Source: Dirofilaria immitis (lineage: Eukaryota; Nematoda; Chromadorea; Rhabditida; Onchocercidae). Taken from it: a stretch of 64,000 bases of DNA. The translations under genes and the position numbers were made by a program. The notes beneath the pieces are model-generated. The model was given only the letters and a program-made list of their open reading frames with translations, had not been told where the DNA came from and made no database searches. Where the stretch lies: positions 372,001 to 436,000 of the forward strand of contig JAKNDB010000087.1 of NCBI GenBank assembly GCA_024305405.1, in the 5' to 3' direction. Positions 24,352 to 41,337 of the stretch are shown one piece after another (position 1 is the stretch's first letter; every line of letters starts with the position of its first letter).

Positions 24352-27148
24352 TTACGTCTGATATGTCACTTATCTTTCCTTTTACTAATGGGTAATTTGC
24401 CCATCATCTATCCATCCATCCATCTCATCATCATCTTTCTCTTTCCTTTCTTCCCGTCATTATTGTAAATCGGGTTTTCGAACCGATCGAAATTTTCTCC
24501 CATTTCTAAACTTTTTCATCTCTCTCTCTCTCTCTCTGCTCCTTCCTTCCTTCCTTCTCTTTCTTATTTATCCTTTATCATATCATCCTTGTCATTCGTT
24601 TTTTTTTTCTTATTATAGTTATTTTTCTAATATTTCAAATATCAAATGCTCGAAAAATTTATCATGAATTTTTCCTGCGCTTTTTTCTAAGCTTTTGTAG
24701 CTAATGAAATAGTATTAGTGATAATTTTAATCTTTATCACTAAGCAATATCTTTGTAGATATTTATAAAAAATTTTTAAATTATTACAAAACTATTTATC
24801 ATTTTATAAATATTAATTTGTAAAAAAATATTAGAAAGTAATTATGATAAGATAGCGAATAATACGATTATAAATATATAATTTGTAATATTTGCATACT
24901 TATAATCGAAATATATATATATATATATATATAATCGAATTGTTATGTTTCGATACTTATATTAATTTTAATTATTTGTGATATATATTAATCAATTACT
25001 ATATGAATGGATGTATATTTTATATCGGAATAAGTCCACTTATCAGATAATTCAACAATAGCATAATCACTAAATATGATTAGATAATTAGTTTCAAAAT
25101 AATAAATTTATAGTTTGTTAATCATCGAACTATTTTCTTTAAATCAACTGATTAATTAGCTTATCAATTATCTTATAGCAATTTTTTTGCCTTTATTATT
25201 ACCTTATTATCAATATTATCGCAGTAACAACATAGTCAAACAATTCTGCATATGTTTTGTTTTAAATGAAAGAAATTATTATTATCGGATTATAATATTT
25301 ATGATAAGCATATCAGACTAATCATAAAATGATATAATACATTGGATAATTATAATTCTAACTTGATCATTACCACATATTTCCTTATCAACTCGTCTTT
25401 CTTCATCAATCTTTATCATTTTGACTATTCTTCAAAACGAAGGAAACTTTACCGTTTCATTGAAATTATATAGTCCATTCATTTATTATACGCTAATTAA
25501 TATACTTATCGTAGATATATCTTATCATAGATTAATTAATATCAAAATTTAAGAAACTAAATCATATTCCTGATAAATTTTATTTAAAAATTTCATAATG
25601 ATATTATTAGTTGTCTTACTTAATAATTAATTTTAACAAATTAATTCCAATTTAACGATTTAAACTATTAAATAATTATTAAATTATAAACAGTGCTATC
25701 TTTTAATATTAAATAATACGATAATTTATAAAGAATAATTTATAAAAAAAAAATAACAGAAATGATCCAATCAAAATTGCTTTATAAATTATGCTCACAA
25801 AAATTAACCAAATTATTATCATAATTATTACAACAAAGTAAATTACTGGAAAGAAACAGCGAAGAAAAAAATTATTTAGAAAAATCTCGATAATGTATAA
25901 AATGAATTATCAGCATGACAATGATATTATTTAAAGATTTATCGATTTTTGAAAACATATTCTTTAATTTATCATTTTGAAATCATATTCTGCATATACT
26001 TATGATATCGTTTTAATATTTTAGAAAATTAAAAATTCCTCTCCCATGTTATTAATAATTCGGTTAATGCTTTTTATGCTTTTTTTTCATCCAAATTTAA
26101 AGGATAAATATATAATTTGCAGAATTTAGTATATATTTATTGAAATGAATACAAAGCGTATCATTCTTAACTATGTGTTGTACCATATCCGAATAGAAGC
26201 TATAAATAGCATTTTAGTCGATACAAATATAATACGACGACTGTCTATAACGACTTGATGCTATATCAATACTTCTTCGTATCTTATGGCTATTCAGTAC
26301 CATTTATTATTATAAGCAATAATATTATTAGGTAATATATATTACTATATACGAAGAAAAGTTTTTCAGACAAATACAAATATGCATGTTAATCATTTCT
26401 TCCGTGATTTAATAATACTTTAAACTCTATTCGAGAAAAATCCGAAACTTCCATTTACCTGTGAATTTGACATAGATGCAAAACAGGCAAGTTAAAAAAT
26501 CTGTATTCAAAACATCACCTCACAAAATAATGCTAAACACAGGGATGATTCTCGACAATTTTGAATTTATATTAGTAAAAATCGAACTCTCTGTATTCAT
26601 TTCTTCGATAAGTAATATAAATGGGCGTTGAATAAGAATGATCTGGACAGAGTGAGAGATGTAAGTTTGTGGAGAAGGAAGAAGAGAAAGGGAAGGGAGG
26701 AAAAGATATAATCGAGTATTCAGATAAATAATCTCAGTGTTTCCATATTTGAAAATTCTTAACATGAAGCTTTATATTTCACAAAACAAAAGCATTAAGA
26801 ATAGTGAGAGGATGGTAATTACAAGAAGAATCCAATATTATGCAATGGATGAATAAAATTACTGGCTTGTGATTCGGAAAAATATTTCTGTAAGTACTAT
26901 TAATTTACTTACTAGAATAAAATCCAATTATTTTTAGCATATTCCAAAAAACAACTTGAGAATGTGCTTTTACAAAATTCGCCCAAATTTTCATAAAATT
27001 TCAGAACTCTTCTTGACTTTAAATAACTAAAACAATTTTCCAATGAATTGCCTCACAGACCAATATAAACAATAGAAAAATGCTTAAAATTAAATTTGGC
27101 AGGAGCAAACAACAATAAAGTTCGTAGAAATTGTGAATTTTCCTGGTT
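24352..27148. other. intergenic between two minus-strand genes
   Basis: AT-rich, with a polypyrimidine CT/CCTT stretch near 24516-24560, a TA dinucleotide run near 24908-24932 and an AC-poor low-complexity background. No exon, tRNA or element could be supported. Part should be the promoter of the EB gene and the 3' UTR of the tubulin gene. Confidence 0.45.
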
Positions 27149-29713
<2,565 letters not shown>

Positions 29714-31629
29714 TGTCGACAGGATCAATTAATTGGTAACTATTTCTATAAAGCTTTTCTTCACTAATATCGTGTATCAATCAAGCCAATACACTTCCTC
29801 CTTTATTCACCAAAAATCGACCAACAGTTGGTAATGACAACAAGATGGTAATTCCGGAAACGAAAATCTGCGAATATTGATAGCATTCAAAAAAGTATGA
29901 TAAATATGATAAAACTTAATGTAATAAACAATCTATAACAAGTCAAGTCAAATTTGATTATCAGTTTTTAGATTAATAATTGTTTTGCGCCAATATAATG
30001 CCGATATTTTATCCATAAATGATAGGAATTCGTTTAAATATTTTACTCATAAATGACAGATTTTTTTTTGTTTAATTCGTTTAAAAGGAAATACTTATGA
30101 AGAAATTCATAGGAATAATTCAATTATTAATACTAATTCAAATTATATTATATGAATTGATTGATAATATTAAAAGTAAGCAATAATATTTTTATTGAAA
30201 AATTAGCAAAAATCTTTTAGCGTAACATAGCAAACCAATTTTGGCTAATTTATCATTCAATTAAGCAAGCAGTATGCTACAAACCGAAAAATGAAAGAAT
30301 AAAACAACCGCGCGGAAGCTAACAAAACTCGATTAACTAACCAACAAATCAATTAATTCCCATATAAACTCCTATTCATTCCTCTAAATCATTGAATAAT
30401 AATGCAGCACATCCTTACACTATCGTATTAAAAATTTACATAAAATTACGCTGACTGGAACACTTTGAAAATTATTTGGCTAATTTTCAATATTTTATAC
30501 TAATATTTTATTGATCAATTAATTAATTAAGAATTGGCTAACATCATTTATTCATTTAGTAATTCATAGGTTGATAATAGTGATAATGAAATTATTGATA
30601 GATTTTTTTGCTCTTTCCTTATTGGTGTAAATGTAGATGACTCATATGATAAAATTGTTATGCTAATTGATTGATTCATAGAGATTGAATAATAAAATGA
30701 TCAGTTAAAAATGCCGTATAAAAATTCGATGCTTTATTTCAATACTAAACTACTCTGAGAAGTTCTTTATCAATCATTTCAATCTATATATTAAATTTCT
30801 GATGCTTTTTGTTGTCTGAAATTCTAACATTATTATCAAATGGTTTATCGAAAATTAGCCTAATTATTTACATCTGATATAAATATTCATTGTGAAGAAG
30901 CTATAATTTAGAAGAAGCTATAATAGAGATAAAATGACGACTTATCGTAAGTAAAATAATCCCTTATCATAATATGGCAATTATCATTCTGATAAGACAA
31001 AATAGGGAAGTATGAAAGCGCGAAAAAAATATGATAAGATGCATTATTGATTACGATGAAAAAGTATCAAATTACTTCATATTAAGAAACGAATCTTATT
31101 ATTGCATATTGAAATCATCAATAATAGTCTAATTGGGAGATTTCAGAATCCCACATTTGTAATAATGTTTGAAATATGATAGTGATATATATAAATATGA
31201 GAGTGATATTCCTAAATTCGTATGATCGGATAATTAGAAAATTACGATTTATAACAGTCAAAATTATTGTTTGATAGCTATTCGAAAAAGATTATATTAT
31301 AATACAAATTCGAGAATGATAAGAACTAATATTTGAAAAATACTAATAATCCCTTTTCTTAACATCAAAACAACATATTACACTTCAATTATCATAAAAT
31401 CCCTTAAATTGTCCCTACATGATTGTCGTCTCTCGAGACATTTCAAATATGAACGCCCGGTATATCTTTTCATTATCGGTATTTGGCGGTTACCGATTCG
31501 TAAATAGGTGATTATGTTTCGTATAAAATGCGGTTTGACGTAATTATAGGTGATAATTGAGAGATTTTATTATTGTGATATCATTTAAAACTCTAACAAA
31601 TATGCTGATATGATTACATAATTTTTCTA
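29714..31629. other. divergent intergenic region between tubulin and HCCS
   Basis: Separates the minus-strand tubulin from the plus-strand heme lyase, so it should carry both promoters. A GC-richer stretch at about 31430-31560 with TCTCGAGA, TTTGGCGGTT and TTTGACGTAA words lies 90-220 bases before the HCCS start and is the best promoter candidate. No exon seen. Confidence 0.4.
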
Positions 31630-31630
31630 G
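31622..31630 (+). promoter_or_regulatory. candidate trans-splice acceptor of HCCS
   Basis: TTTTTCTAG ending at 31630, 18 bases before the ATG at 31649, with no preceding exon. Likely spliced-leader addition site by position. Confidence 0.4.
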
Positions 31631-31648
31631 TTCAAGCAGTTGATCATT

Positions 31649-33767
31649 ATGGGTAATTGGCAATCATCGCAATTATCATATGAAGCTTCGAAATCTGAAG
31701 TAATACTTCTCATCTTTTTACTCATCTATTGAAGCTTATATATCTATTCATTTTAGTAATTCATTCATATTTTACGTCATCATCTTTTGCTATATTAAAT
31801 CTTTTATAAATTTCAGGCTTCAAAATCTAATTGTCCATATCAGCCAATTAATAATGAATCTGCTGGTGCAAAGGAAGAAAATATGATTCAATCAATTGCT
31901 TCTAAATGTTCAAAATATCAGGATGGATGTACTTCAGAATCTGAATTCAATAAGTTAAACGCTGTAAGTTTCTCTCAATTTTCTCATCTTGTTGCTGTTC
32001 GTTTGATTTTATTTTATCAATTTGCTTATTTAAAAACTAATATAATGAAGTAAATGAAATATTATATTGACAGATGCCTCCTCCTAATCAAAAACCTTCT
32101 CCTGGCCAACCGTTTTCGTTAAGTACCGAACGACAACGATCAACAATTCCAAAAGCTACAGAAGATGGTTATTGGGAATATCCGTCGGAACAAATGTTTT
32201 GGAATGCTATGTTAAGAAAAGGTACTGTTAGATTTATGAATTATAATTAGTTGTTATACCATAAATTAATATTTGTCAATGAGCCAATGTATTGAAATCA
32301 GTGATTATAGGATGGCAATGGAAGGATGATCAGATCAGTGCAAAAGATATGAACAAAATTATTAAAATTCATAATGCAAATAATGAGGAAGTATGGCGTG
32401 AAATATTAAAATGGGAAATGCTTTTGCATCCGTAAGTCTTATAAAAAGAAAAGTTTCCCTACTGTATTTCATAAGATTTATTTCGTCACACATTATATAT
32501 TTTCTCTTTTTTTCGTATTTAATAGGGAAAATTAATTAGTTACTTCCTTTTTTCAATTTTTACTTCCAAGAAAAGAAATCCATTATTTTTTTGTTGAAAT
32601 TCTTGTCTCTCTTTATTCAGAAATTCAACAAAGGACAAAATATGATTATCGAGTTGATGTAGTTAATATGTTTGTAGTATTTCATATTCTTGTTCCTACT
32701 AAATAGAAAAAGAGGAAAAAAGTTTCGCAGGTAATATCATTTTTCTTTACTTTCTATTTCTTTTTTTCTGTAAATAATAAGTTACAGTGAATGCAGCTGT
32801 CCGAAATTGAAACATTTCCATGGCAATTCTCAAAAGATTTCTCCACGAGCTCGAATAAGACAATTACTGGGGTTTGTTGTTTATATTGTGGAATTTGATT
32901 GTAGAGAATTGTCTTCATATTATGACTATTAAGTTTGCTATTCAGCATAAGTTTTTCCAGCACTTGTTTATTCACTGTGAAGATAAACTTACAGAAATTT
33001 TTTCAGATATGAATTACCGTTTGATCGACATGATTGGACCGTAGATCGATGTGGGCAAAAAGATGTCTGTTTTTATTTTAATTTCTTGAAGTAATTATTA
33101 AAAATGAATGCAGTTAAAATTACCGATTTACATTAAATAGTGGTGTTTAATGACTAATTATCGTAGAAAAAAGAAAAAAATGATTGCTCTTCCAAATTTT
33201 TTTATAGTTTGGAAAAACAAATATAACAGTCTCTGCAAATATCATTTTGTCTGATTTTTTGAAAATTAGAAGATTTATTTCGCATTTTTAAATTTATATT
33301 TCTTTCAAAGGGAAGAATTTTTGTTTTTATTTCGAAATTAGAGTGATTGTTCGAAAAACTGTTTTCGAGTAAATAAATTATGTTAGTGTTGTTAAATGTA
33401 TATTTTTCTTTATTTCATCATATTCATCATTCTTTATTTCATCATTTATTTGATCATCCAGTTTCATTATTTGTAACGCCATTGTTATAAAACTAAATTA
33501 TATTACTCAATAATAACGGAAAATCAATTTCAGGTTCATTATGTAATCGATTTTTATGATGGTGGTGCTGTTGATCCGAAATCGAAATTATTCACCGTAC
33601 TAGACGTTCGGCCAGCAATCACGGATTTGGGGAATGTGTGGGATCGTATGGTTGTTGCTTATTGGCGTTTCAAATTTGAAACATTGGGCATTACTCGAAA
33701 TTGCCTTTATATCAGAAGAAGCAAAATCCATAGTAAATCGGTTCTGGATGCTTTCCTAAGCAATTAA
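31649..33767 (+). CDS. HCCS: holocytochrome c-type synthase (cytochrome c heme lyase), 7 exons
   Basis: Attaches heme covalently to apocytochrome c (and c1) in the mitochondrial intermembrane space. Exons: 31649-31699, 31817-31963, 32074-32221, 32311-32431, 32788-32871, 33007-33064, 33534-33767, exactly 280 residues with every junction in phase and no indel needed. A Cys-Pro heme-binding motif (SNCPY) lies near the N-terminus. The synthase domain runs from [20 protein letters not shown] through [17 protein letters not shown] and [20 protein letters not shown] to [20 protein letters not shown] and [17 protein letters not shown]. The C-terminal extension after [10 protein letters not shown] is not a family match I know. 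It is followed 1.2 kb downstream on the same strand by COX15, another mitochondrial heme enzyme. Confidence 0.95.
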
Positions 33768-34956
33768 AAATTTTGAGATTTTTAAAGGTCTAAATTTGTG
33801 CACATTCACTAGAAAAAATTTTTAAATAAGTAGTGCATCTAACAATTCTGGTAAATTTTAAGGATTAAGTTTTGATTAGTGTTTTAAACCAAAAATTTGA
33901 CGATTTTTTTCTACAAAGTTTTTAATATATTACTGAAAAATGTTTGTTTTTCATAAACGTAACGATGTTGGAGTTTTTATTTAATTATACGAGTTTTTAT
34001 TATTAAATGGATGCTATTGATGTTAATGTGTTTGATAAGCAATAAGTTTAATAGTGTCATAGAATTAGTGCATGACATAGAAATTAAGGAATGTATTAAA
34101 GATATATCCTTTATGCAGATATATCTTGTCTAAAAAAATCAATTTTCATGTTATAGGTAGATTTAGTTGATCATAATATAGTCCATCTCTTTATAAAAAT
34201 ACATTTTTTTCCTCTTTTGGTGATTTATTTTGCACGCGTACTCTATTTTCTTTCATTTACTGAATCAGTTCGAGCTATTTTTCTTTTAAGTTGCAGGAGT
34301 TAAAACTAATGTACCTCGTTGTTAATTTTGATTATCTCAAGTTCACATATGTTTCTCTCAATCTGATTTAATATAATCGTATCCATTCTAGTCCAACTAT
34401 GTTGCTTCTTATTTCTAAAAAGAAAGAAAAACTACGAAGTTTTCTAGATTGAAACTGATAAGAAACCCGGTTAATCTTCCACTTTGATTTTTGTGTGTTC
34501 CTGGTGCCTTCTATCTTTTATTGTAATTTTATCGGACAAAACAACATCTCAAGAGCATCTGTCTTGTTATCAATGATCTTAACCATTAATCTATGATCAC
34601 TAAGTAGATCATGTTGGAAGCTTTAACAATGTTGTTGCCTTGATAGTTCTTGGAGAAACCCATAATGCCATAATAAATAAATGCATAACTTTGATAAGCT
34701 TGTAATGTATTGTTGTGATGTAGCAGAAGTAATATAGGATGCATTTATTACTGCAATGAGTTTAGTGTTGTCGTGTTGTCTTTTTCAAGTTTGTGAAATA
34801 CACTTTGTTTATGAATTGATTTTTGTTGATATTGAGCAGTTAATTACTTACCATGTATGGGGTTCTTATGCTATTTTATATATTTATTTCATTTGATCAA
34901 GAATTTTTACATGTATATAATTAATATGATAATTTTATTACACATATGTTAAAGAA
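33768..34956. other. spacer between HCCS and COX15
   Basis: About 1.2 kb without exons. It should hold the HCCS 3' UTR. If the two genes form an operon this is the intercistronic region, although it is longer than typical C. elegans ones. Confidence 0.4.
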
Positions 34957-34968
34957 ATTATATTTCAG
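34957..34968 (+). promoter_or_regulatory. candidate trans-splice acceptor of COX15
   Basis: A TTATATTTCAG acceptor ends at 34968, only two bases before the COX15 ATG at 34971. Such closeness without an upstream exon is characteristic of spliced-leader addition. Confidence 0.5.
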
Positions 34969-34970
34969 TG

Positions 34971-37900
34971 ATGTCATTCTTGACACGTCTTCTGACTAAT
35001 CGAATATGCAACAACGTTATCGGGAAATCATCATTTCTCACTACTCCGACATTTGGTAGAAATATCAGAGAAAAATTAATTTCTTTCAAAATTCCGCGAA
35101 TGTTAGTATTCTTTTTGATATCTGAAAATTTGTTTTGAATGGTGATAATGAATGATATTTCGAACTTATGCTGTGTTGTGGTATGCCTAATGCATCCTGA
35201 CTGGCATTTATTAATTTCTGAAATCATTCTCACTAAAGTTTTAGGACGGATGTTGTAAAAGACGTATGGTACTTGGAGTATCACTATCGCATCATTTATC
35301 ACGAGCGCAGCGTAGAACAATCGGAAAATGGTTATTAGGGTGTGCTGGAATGGTTTACGGGGCAGTTGCGTTGGGAGGCATCACAAGGTATGACTTAATA
35401 CTCAATAAGCTCTTTCCAGTTTCTTTATTCTATTAGTCCAAAGTTAAAATCAGTTGATGAATTATTTAATATTATTTTCCCAAATGATCAGTTTTGTATT
35501 TTCAGACTCACGGAATCAGGGCTTAGTATGGTAAATTGGGACTTGTTCCGCACGATGAAACCGCCATGGAGCAAAGATGAATGGGAAAGCGAATTTGAAC
35601 GTTATAAGCAATTTCCAGAATATAAGTTGTATGTTCTTTATTAATGTGAACTACTATTTAATAATGATTAGGTTTTTTTATGCTGAATTTTTTTGAATCT
35701 TTTGAAATTAGCCATAATATTTAATGAGATGGCGAATTTTTTCCTTGATGATATAGAATTGGTTCATCAAGAATTTTATGAGTGCCATACTTTTTGCAGC
35801 AAAAATAGTAACGAAGAGATGACATTGGCAGAATTCAAATTTATTTGGACAATGGAATACATTCATCGAATGTGGGGACGGGCGTTGGGTATTGCTTTCT
35901 TAGCTCCTTGTGTCTATTTCTGGGCGAAAGGTCATTTTTGTTCTGCAATGAAAAAACGAATGATTTTTGTTGGTACTCTTATTGGTTTCCAGGCGAGTTA
36001 ATAATATTTGCGTTAAGGCACTACTCAGGATATAATTCAAAATTTTGCTCATATGTGATATTCTTGATAATTCCTTCATCGAAATAATTTTCCAACATCT
36101 TATTTTTATGATCTCTTCAGGGGCTCATTGGTTGGTGGATGGTAAAGTCAGGATTGGATCCGACAAATAATTCTAACAAAGAAATACCTCGTGTTTCGGA
36201 ATATCGTCTAGCCTCTCATCTGACATTAGCTTTTGTTTTATATACCGTATTTCTATGGACGGGTTTTTCACATATTTTTACACCCCATGATGTATGTTTT
36301 TTTGCAAAAATTTACTTAAAATGATTGGTTTTTGATCAGAGGATTACTTAAACCTAATCCGATATCTATATTTTCAGAAAAACTTTTTACTCGATTCAAG
36401 TTTTATTTCATTTAGAATCTATGATAGGCAAAGGCTAACTGATATCCTTGTTTTGAATTTTTTCTCCGATTATTCATATTAGTTCTCAAGTTTTTCAAGA
36501 AAAATATTAACAAAAATCTTTTAATGTTTTCTTAACTGAAAAAAAACATTAATTGGAAAGTAAGGACTATTAAAACTGTTGAAAAGAAAAATCTAATGAG
36601 ACGTCTGCATACTGTTTTGTTTTCTTTTCCCATGAAAAACAATTAGTTGTAATGTTCTTTGAAATCTGGCTGCACATGGACAAAACTAGGGGCCGATTAG
36701 CATAGTTTATTATCTCCTTGGTATCAAGCATTTCATCGAATTTCATTCATTGTAACAGTGGGGTATAGTTAAAACATCTCTGAAGAATCTATCTTGCCAA
36801 TCTTCTTGATTTTGCTTAGGTGCTTTATTAATATCGAAAATTAATACATTTTTCTTGATAAATTATTTTCACAAATTTTCAAATCTTCTATTATGCATAA
36901 TGAGTGAATTTTCAGCATACAAATGTTAGCAAAATTGGACAATTGCGTGGTATGACACATCTTTCAAAAACGATGATAATTTTGACTGCAGTAATGGGTT
37001 AATTTTCTTTATTTTTAACAACGAAGAAAACAATTATTATGCGATCATAGTTTATGTGGTAATAGCTCTATTACCTACGTTTTCAAATTGGGTGAGAAAA
37101 TTTTACGTTTCATCTATGCTTTATTTGCAGGTGCTTTTGTGGCTGGCTTGGACGCTGGATTAGTTTACAATTCATGGCCAAAATATGCAGGAAATTGGTT
37201 ACCAGAAGATTTGTGGCTTAAAAATCCAAAATGGCGTAACATTTTTGAAAATCCGACAACTGCTCAATTTATGCATCGGAATATGGTTAATTTTTAGTGT
37301 CTTATGATTTCGATTCGAGAATTTTTTCCTACTTCCAAGGAATATGGAATGGAAATTCTTCGAATAATTTTTTAGCATGAAAGTCTTTTATACTTTCAAA
37401 ATCAAATTTTATTCCGTTATTCAAGGAAAATCGCTCTTTGTCCCAAATTTTTGCTAATTATTTACAGGCTTACCTAACGTTACTTTCGGTAACTCTCACA
37501 TGGCTTACTGGACGCCGTATGCTTCTTGGTCGGCGTGCCAAAATTGCATTGCATTCATTGATGGGCATGATATACTTGCAGGTCCTTCTAGGGATAGCTA
37601 CTTTGGTAAAGAAATTAAATTATTCATTGTATTATTTTATTATGTTTATCCTCAGTCCAATTTGTTTGCTTGAATTTTCAAGATTTGGGGTAACAGTAAA
37701 AGTGGAAGATTTTTGTTTTCTAAAAGTATTAGAAAAGTTTCTTTTCATTACAAAACTGTACGAAAGGGAAGCTTACGATGATGTATAGGAAACCATTTCT
37801 TTAATTTTATCATGCATACCAGTGTTTTTAAAATTCATATACTGGTCCTGAGGATTTAGCCAATCGTAGAAAGTAACATGTTGCTTTGTAAGCGCATATA

Positions 37901-38047
37901 AATTCGTGCTGTCCAGCTATAAGTGAATTCCAAATTTCAGGTACATTACGTGCCGGTTTATTTGGGTGCCATGCATCAAAATGCATCTATGGCTGTGATA
38001 ACATTTGTTTTTGGCTCTCAAATGAAATTCGTCGTGTTCCAAAATGA
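34971..38047 (+). CDS. COX15: heme A synthase COX15, 9 exons
   Basis: Inner-membrane enzyme converting heme O to heme A for cytochrome c oxidase. Exons: 34971-35105, 35245-35387, 35506-35628, 35800-35992, 36121-36291, 36916-36997, 37131-37285, 37468-37605, 37941-38047, about 415 residues (human 410). The Ser/Thr/Arg-rich start [15 protein letters not shown] looks like a mitochondrial leader. Matches include [36 protein letters not shown] with [38 protein letters not shown] and [13 protein letters not shown], covering the conserved heme-ligand histidines and several membrane segments. One T is missing in the run 38008-38012. Adding it gives [11 protein letters not shown] and a stop, as in the human tail. 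Intron 4 begins GCGAGT at 35993 and the GT alternative breaks the frame. The exon 1/2 junction is the least certain. Confidence 0.94.
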
Positions 38048-40335
38048 AAGAGTTGCTGAATAATTTTTATGGCCATAAATATTTAAAAAATTGCTGGATG
38101 ATTGTTATGTCGGTGAATATCTTCAAATCAAAATTGAATGACCATTTGTAGAAAAGTTATAGGCTTTAGAAATGGGATTTTCGGGTTTGTTGAAAATTTA
38201 CTGAGCTGAAGTTAATTGCTTTTGTAAGCAGAACATTGAAATAATTTGTAATTCCTTTAATATATGTGATATTTTTTCCTTCCAGATTGTTTGATATTAT
38301 ATATATATATGTATATTTTACTTTGTTTTATTTTTATATTCTTATACTCATTACTGTCCTACTCAAATATATTCTCTTCCATATGCGAACTTTATTTGTT
38401 GTTATCATTTAAATTTGGTTTATAATGAATTTTTTTCCATTTTTCAGTTTCATGCATCTGAATGAAATGAAGGGATTACTTAAATTATTGTTTTCTATAG
38501 AGAAGCTAGTGATTCTTGGAAATGTGTAAACTATAAATCTTTAGATGTGCGATTTTCATTTCAAATTTCCTTTTACTCTTATTTGATCAGAATATCCTTT
38601 TATTTGACAAATTTTTCCAATTATAGGCGCATCTATCAATCATTAATCCTTTTAAGATATTGATTGGATGGTAAATAAGTTTCGAATTTCTGCAAATTAA
38701 ATTTCATCCCAACATCACTCACATAAATACAAATATTAATTTTTACATCTACAGAAAAACATCAGTATCCTTTCATCTATATTTGTAACTAATGAAATTT
38801 TATCATCATAAATGAACCTTATATAATATTGGGAAGATTTATATATATACTATAAATATCTTACAATGATTTAGATCAAATAAGAGTAAAGGAAATTTGA
38901 AATGAATTTGGTGGCCATTCTCGAGACTTAATTATTTCAACGATTTCGAGAAGTTTTGTTGCTTCAAAAATGCGGATTTTTCTAAGGGACAACTTTAATT
39001 GTTGAAAATATCGTCCAATATTTTGCAGTATTTTTGATTTCCAAATAGCTTGCTAAGTTTTAGCTATCTGATTAATTTGATCTTTTATTTGATCCTCATG
39101 ATTAAGCAAGATTTTGAAATGAAGAATTAATGGTAATGAATGATTCAAATATTGATGAAGTAAGTTGTAATCCATAGCTCTTTTTTTTCTGCATATTGAA
39201 TTACTTTTTAATCTAAAATCTCACAAAATGTTTTGTGATTTATTTTCAGAAAACATTGGATTTAAGGCAACTGATAGCTTATCAGTCACCAATAAGTAGT
39301 CATCGTTTATCGAGTAGTAGCCATAAACGATCAATCCAGTGCTTTTACATTAAGTGAAAAAGCTAATCTTATCAATAAGTCAAGAATTCAATCTAAATTT
39401 CAATTTAAATTGATCATAACAAACAAGAAAAAATTATTGCATTATCAATAATTGATAAGACAATATTGGTAGATTGTTATATATTATTTCCTTAAATTTG
39501 AATAAGATATAGTAAGGCAATATCAGATTTCTACCAAAATAAATGGACTATGATAACTTCAACTGATTCTGAATTATTTTGTTGCTTACACTTATCAGAT
39601 AATAGATTTATCACTTTAAGTTATGGAAATTTATGTATTTATTAATAACGATAAATTTATGTTTTGATTTGTAAAATTATCGTATAAAAACAGAAATGTT
39701 TAACGTAAGAATATTTTCGATGATTAGTTTTCTATCGATACGTATGAATCTATCGATACGTCGAATTGCTATGATAATTGATATGATAAGTATGATAATT
39801 TTTGTATGGAAGTCTATTAAAAATTATTAATTTGTAACTTTTATTATAAATCAATAAATTAGTAAGATTTCTTGTCTTACTAAAAAAAAAAATAAATCAT
39901 ACATATATTCTCGAATTATTTTTATTCAAGAAGTATTCTTATGATTTGTTGTTTATCTTGTATTACTGAAATCATTCTTCTCCTATCATATTCAATTTTT
40001 TTTCTCTCTTCAATTTGGAATAAAATTTTCATAAAATTATTTTTGGATAAAATGTTACGCTTTTATGCTCATAATCGATTAGAGTATGAATTTTGTTTAT
40101 CGAAGGTAAGAAGGGAATTATTACTGATTTAGCTTGTTAGTATAAGAGATAATCAAATTAGCTTATACAACTTCTAATGTATGTATATATATTATTTGTC
40201 TTTATTATTATTTAATTAAACTTTATGTTTTTTTTTTTTTTTTTTTTGAATTTTATTCTCTTCAATATGAAATAATATTGTATTATTGATTTTATTAAAA
40301 AATTTTGAAATTTTATTTAAATTGTTTATTTTCAT

Positions 40336-40457
40336 AATTTTGATAAGATAGAAATTATTATACGATAAAAATAATCAATGAATATTATAGTTTATCAATT
40401 TTGATAAGATAGAAATTATTATACGATAAAAATAATCAATGAATATTAAAGTTTATT
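40336..40457. repeat. 61-bp tandem duplication
   Basis: Two near-identical copies start at 40336 and 40397 (AATTTTGATAAGATAGAAAT ...). Only about one base differs, so the duplication is recent. Confidence 0.9.
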
Positions 40458-40656
40458 CTGTTACATTGATCAAATTGATGATGAAATCAAGATGGAATAT
40501 ATTTCATGGGACACGATTTTTATCAATTAAAGGATGATAAGTTGTTAACTTATATAAGGTGATTATGTATGTATCATCAATATCAATGAATCAACTCATT
40601 ATTCAGTAAAAATTATTATTCATTAAATCACAATCCAATGATATATTTCTAATATA

Positions 40657-40686
40657 ATATGATATGATATGATATGATATGATATT
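40657..40686. repeat. ATATG pentanucleotide microsatellite
   Basis: About five to six head-to-tail copies of a TGATA/ATATG unit. Non-coding. Confidence 0.85.
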
Positions 40687-41154
40687 ATTGGGCAATAATT
40701 GCATCATATTAGCTAAATGTTATAATAAAATATTCAAAAATAGCAAAAAGTTATAAAATGATTGATTGAATTTGATATGAGACAAAATTTGAGAATAAAA
40801 TTATAAAGATAAATTTTAGAAATGATTACTTCTGCAGTTTGCTGCTCATCATATTGATGTTAAATCAATTTATTGCTCGAAAACTAATCCATATCTTTTT
40901 TTTATACAGATGATATTGATGGATATTGTAAGATAAAAGAATTTTTCTTTCGTTTTTTTTTATCCAAATATTTTTGCATATATCATGCTTAAGTTATTCG
41001 AAATTATTAGCATGCCTAATAAAATCATGCGGCAATGCAAGTAGAATTAGAAAATTAGCATATATTATTGTAACATAATAATGAATTTTATTTCTATTAT
41101 ACTATTTAGAATTAATGATTAAAAATTCTTTTGTATAATGAATTCATAAAAAAC

Positions 41155-41199
41155 ATAATAATAACAATAATAATAATAATAGTAATAATAATAATAATA

Positions 41200-41247
<48 letters not shown>

Positions 41248-41256
41248 GTAATAATG

Positions 41257-41337
<81 letters not shown>
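41155..41337. repeat. AAT trinucleotide array, about 180 bp
   Basis: Nearly pure ATA/AAT units with a few AGT, GAT and ACA interruptions. Open frames on both strands encode only poly-Ile and are artefacts. Confidence 0.95.

Noticed and set aside
24908..24932. TA dinucleotide run as a structured element
   Set aside because: Self-complementary by composition only; an ordinary microsatellite.
34958..35320. 120-codon minus-strand open frame
   Set aside because: It lies over COX15 exons 1 and 2 on the opposite strand and has no family match or splice signals; it is a shadow of the real gene.
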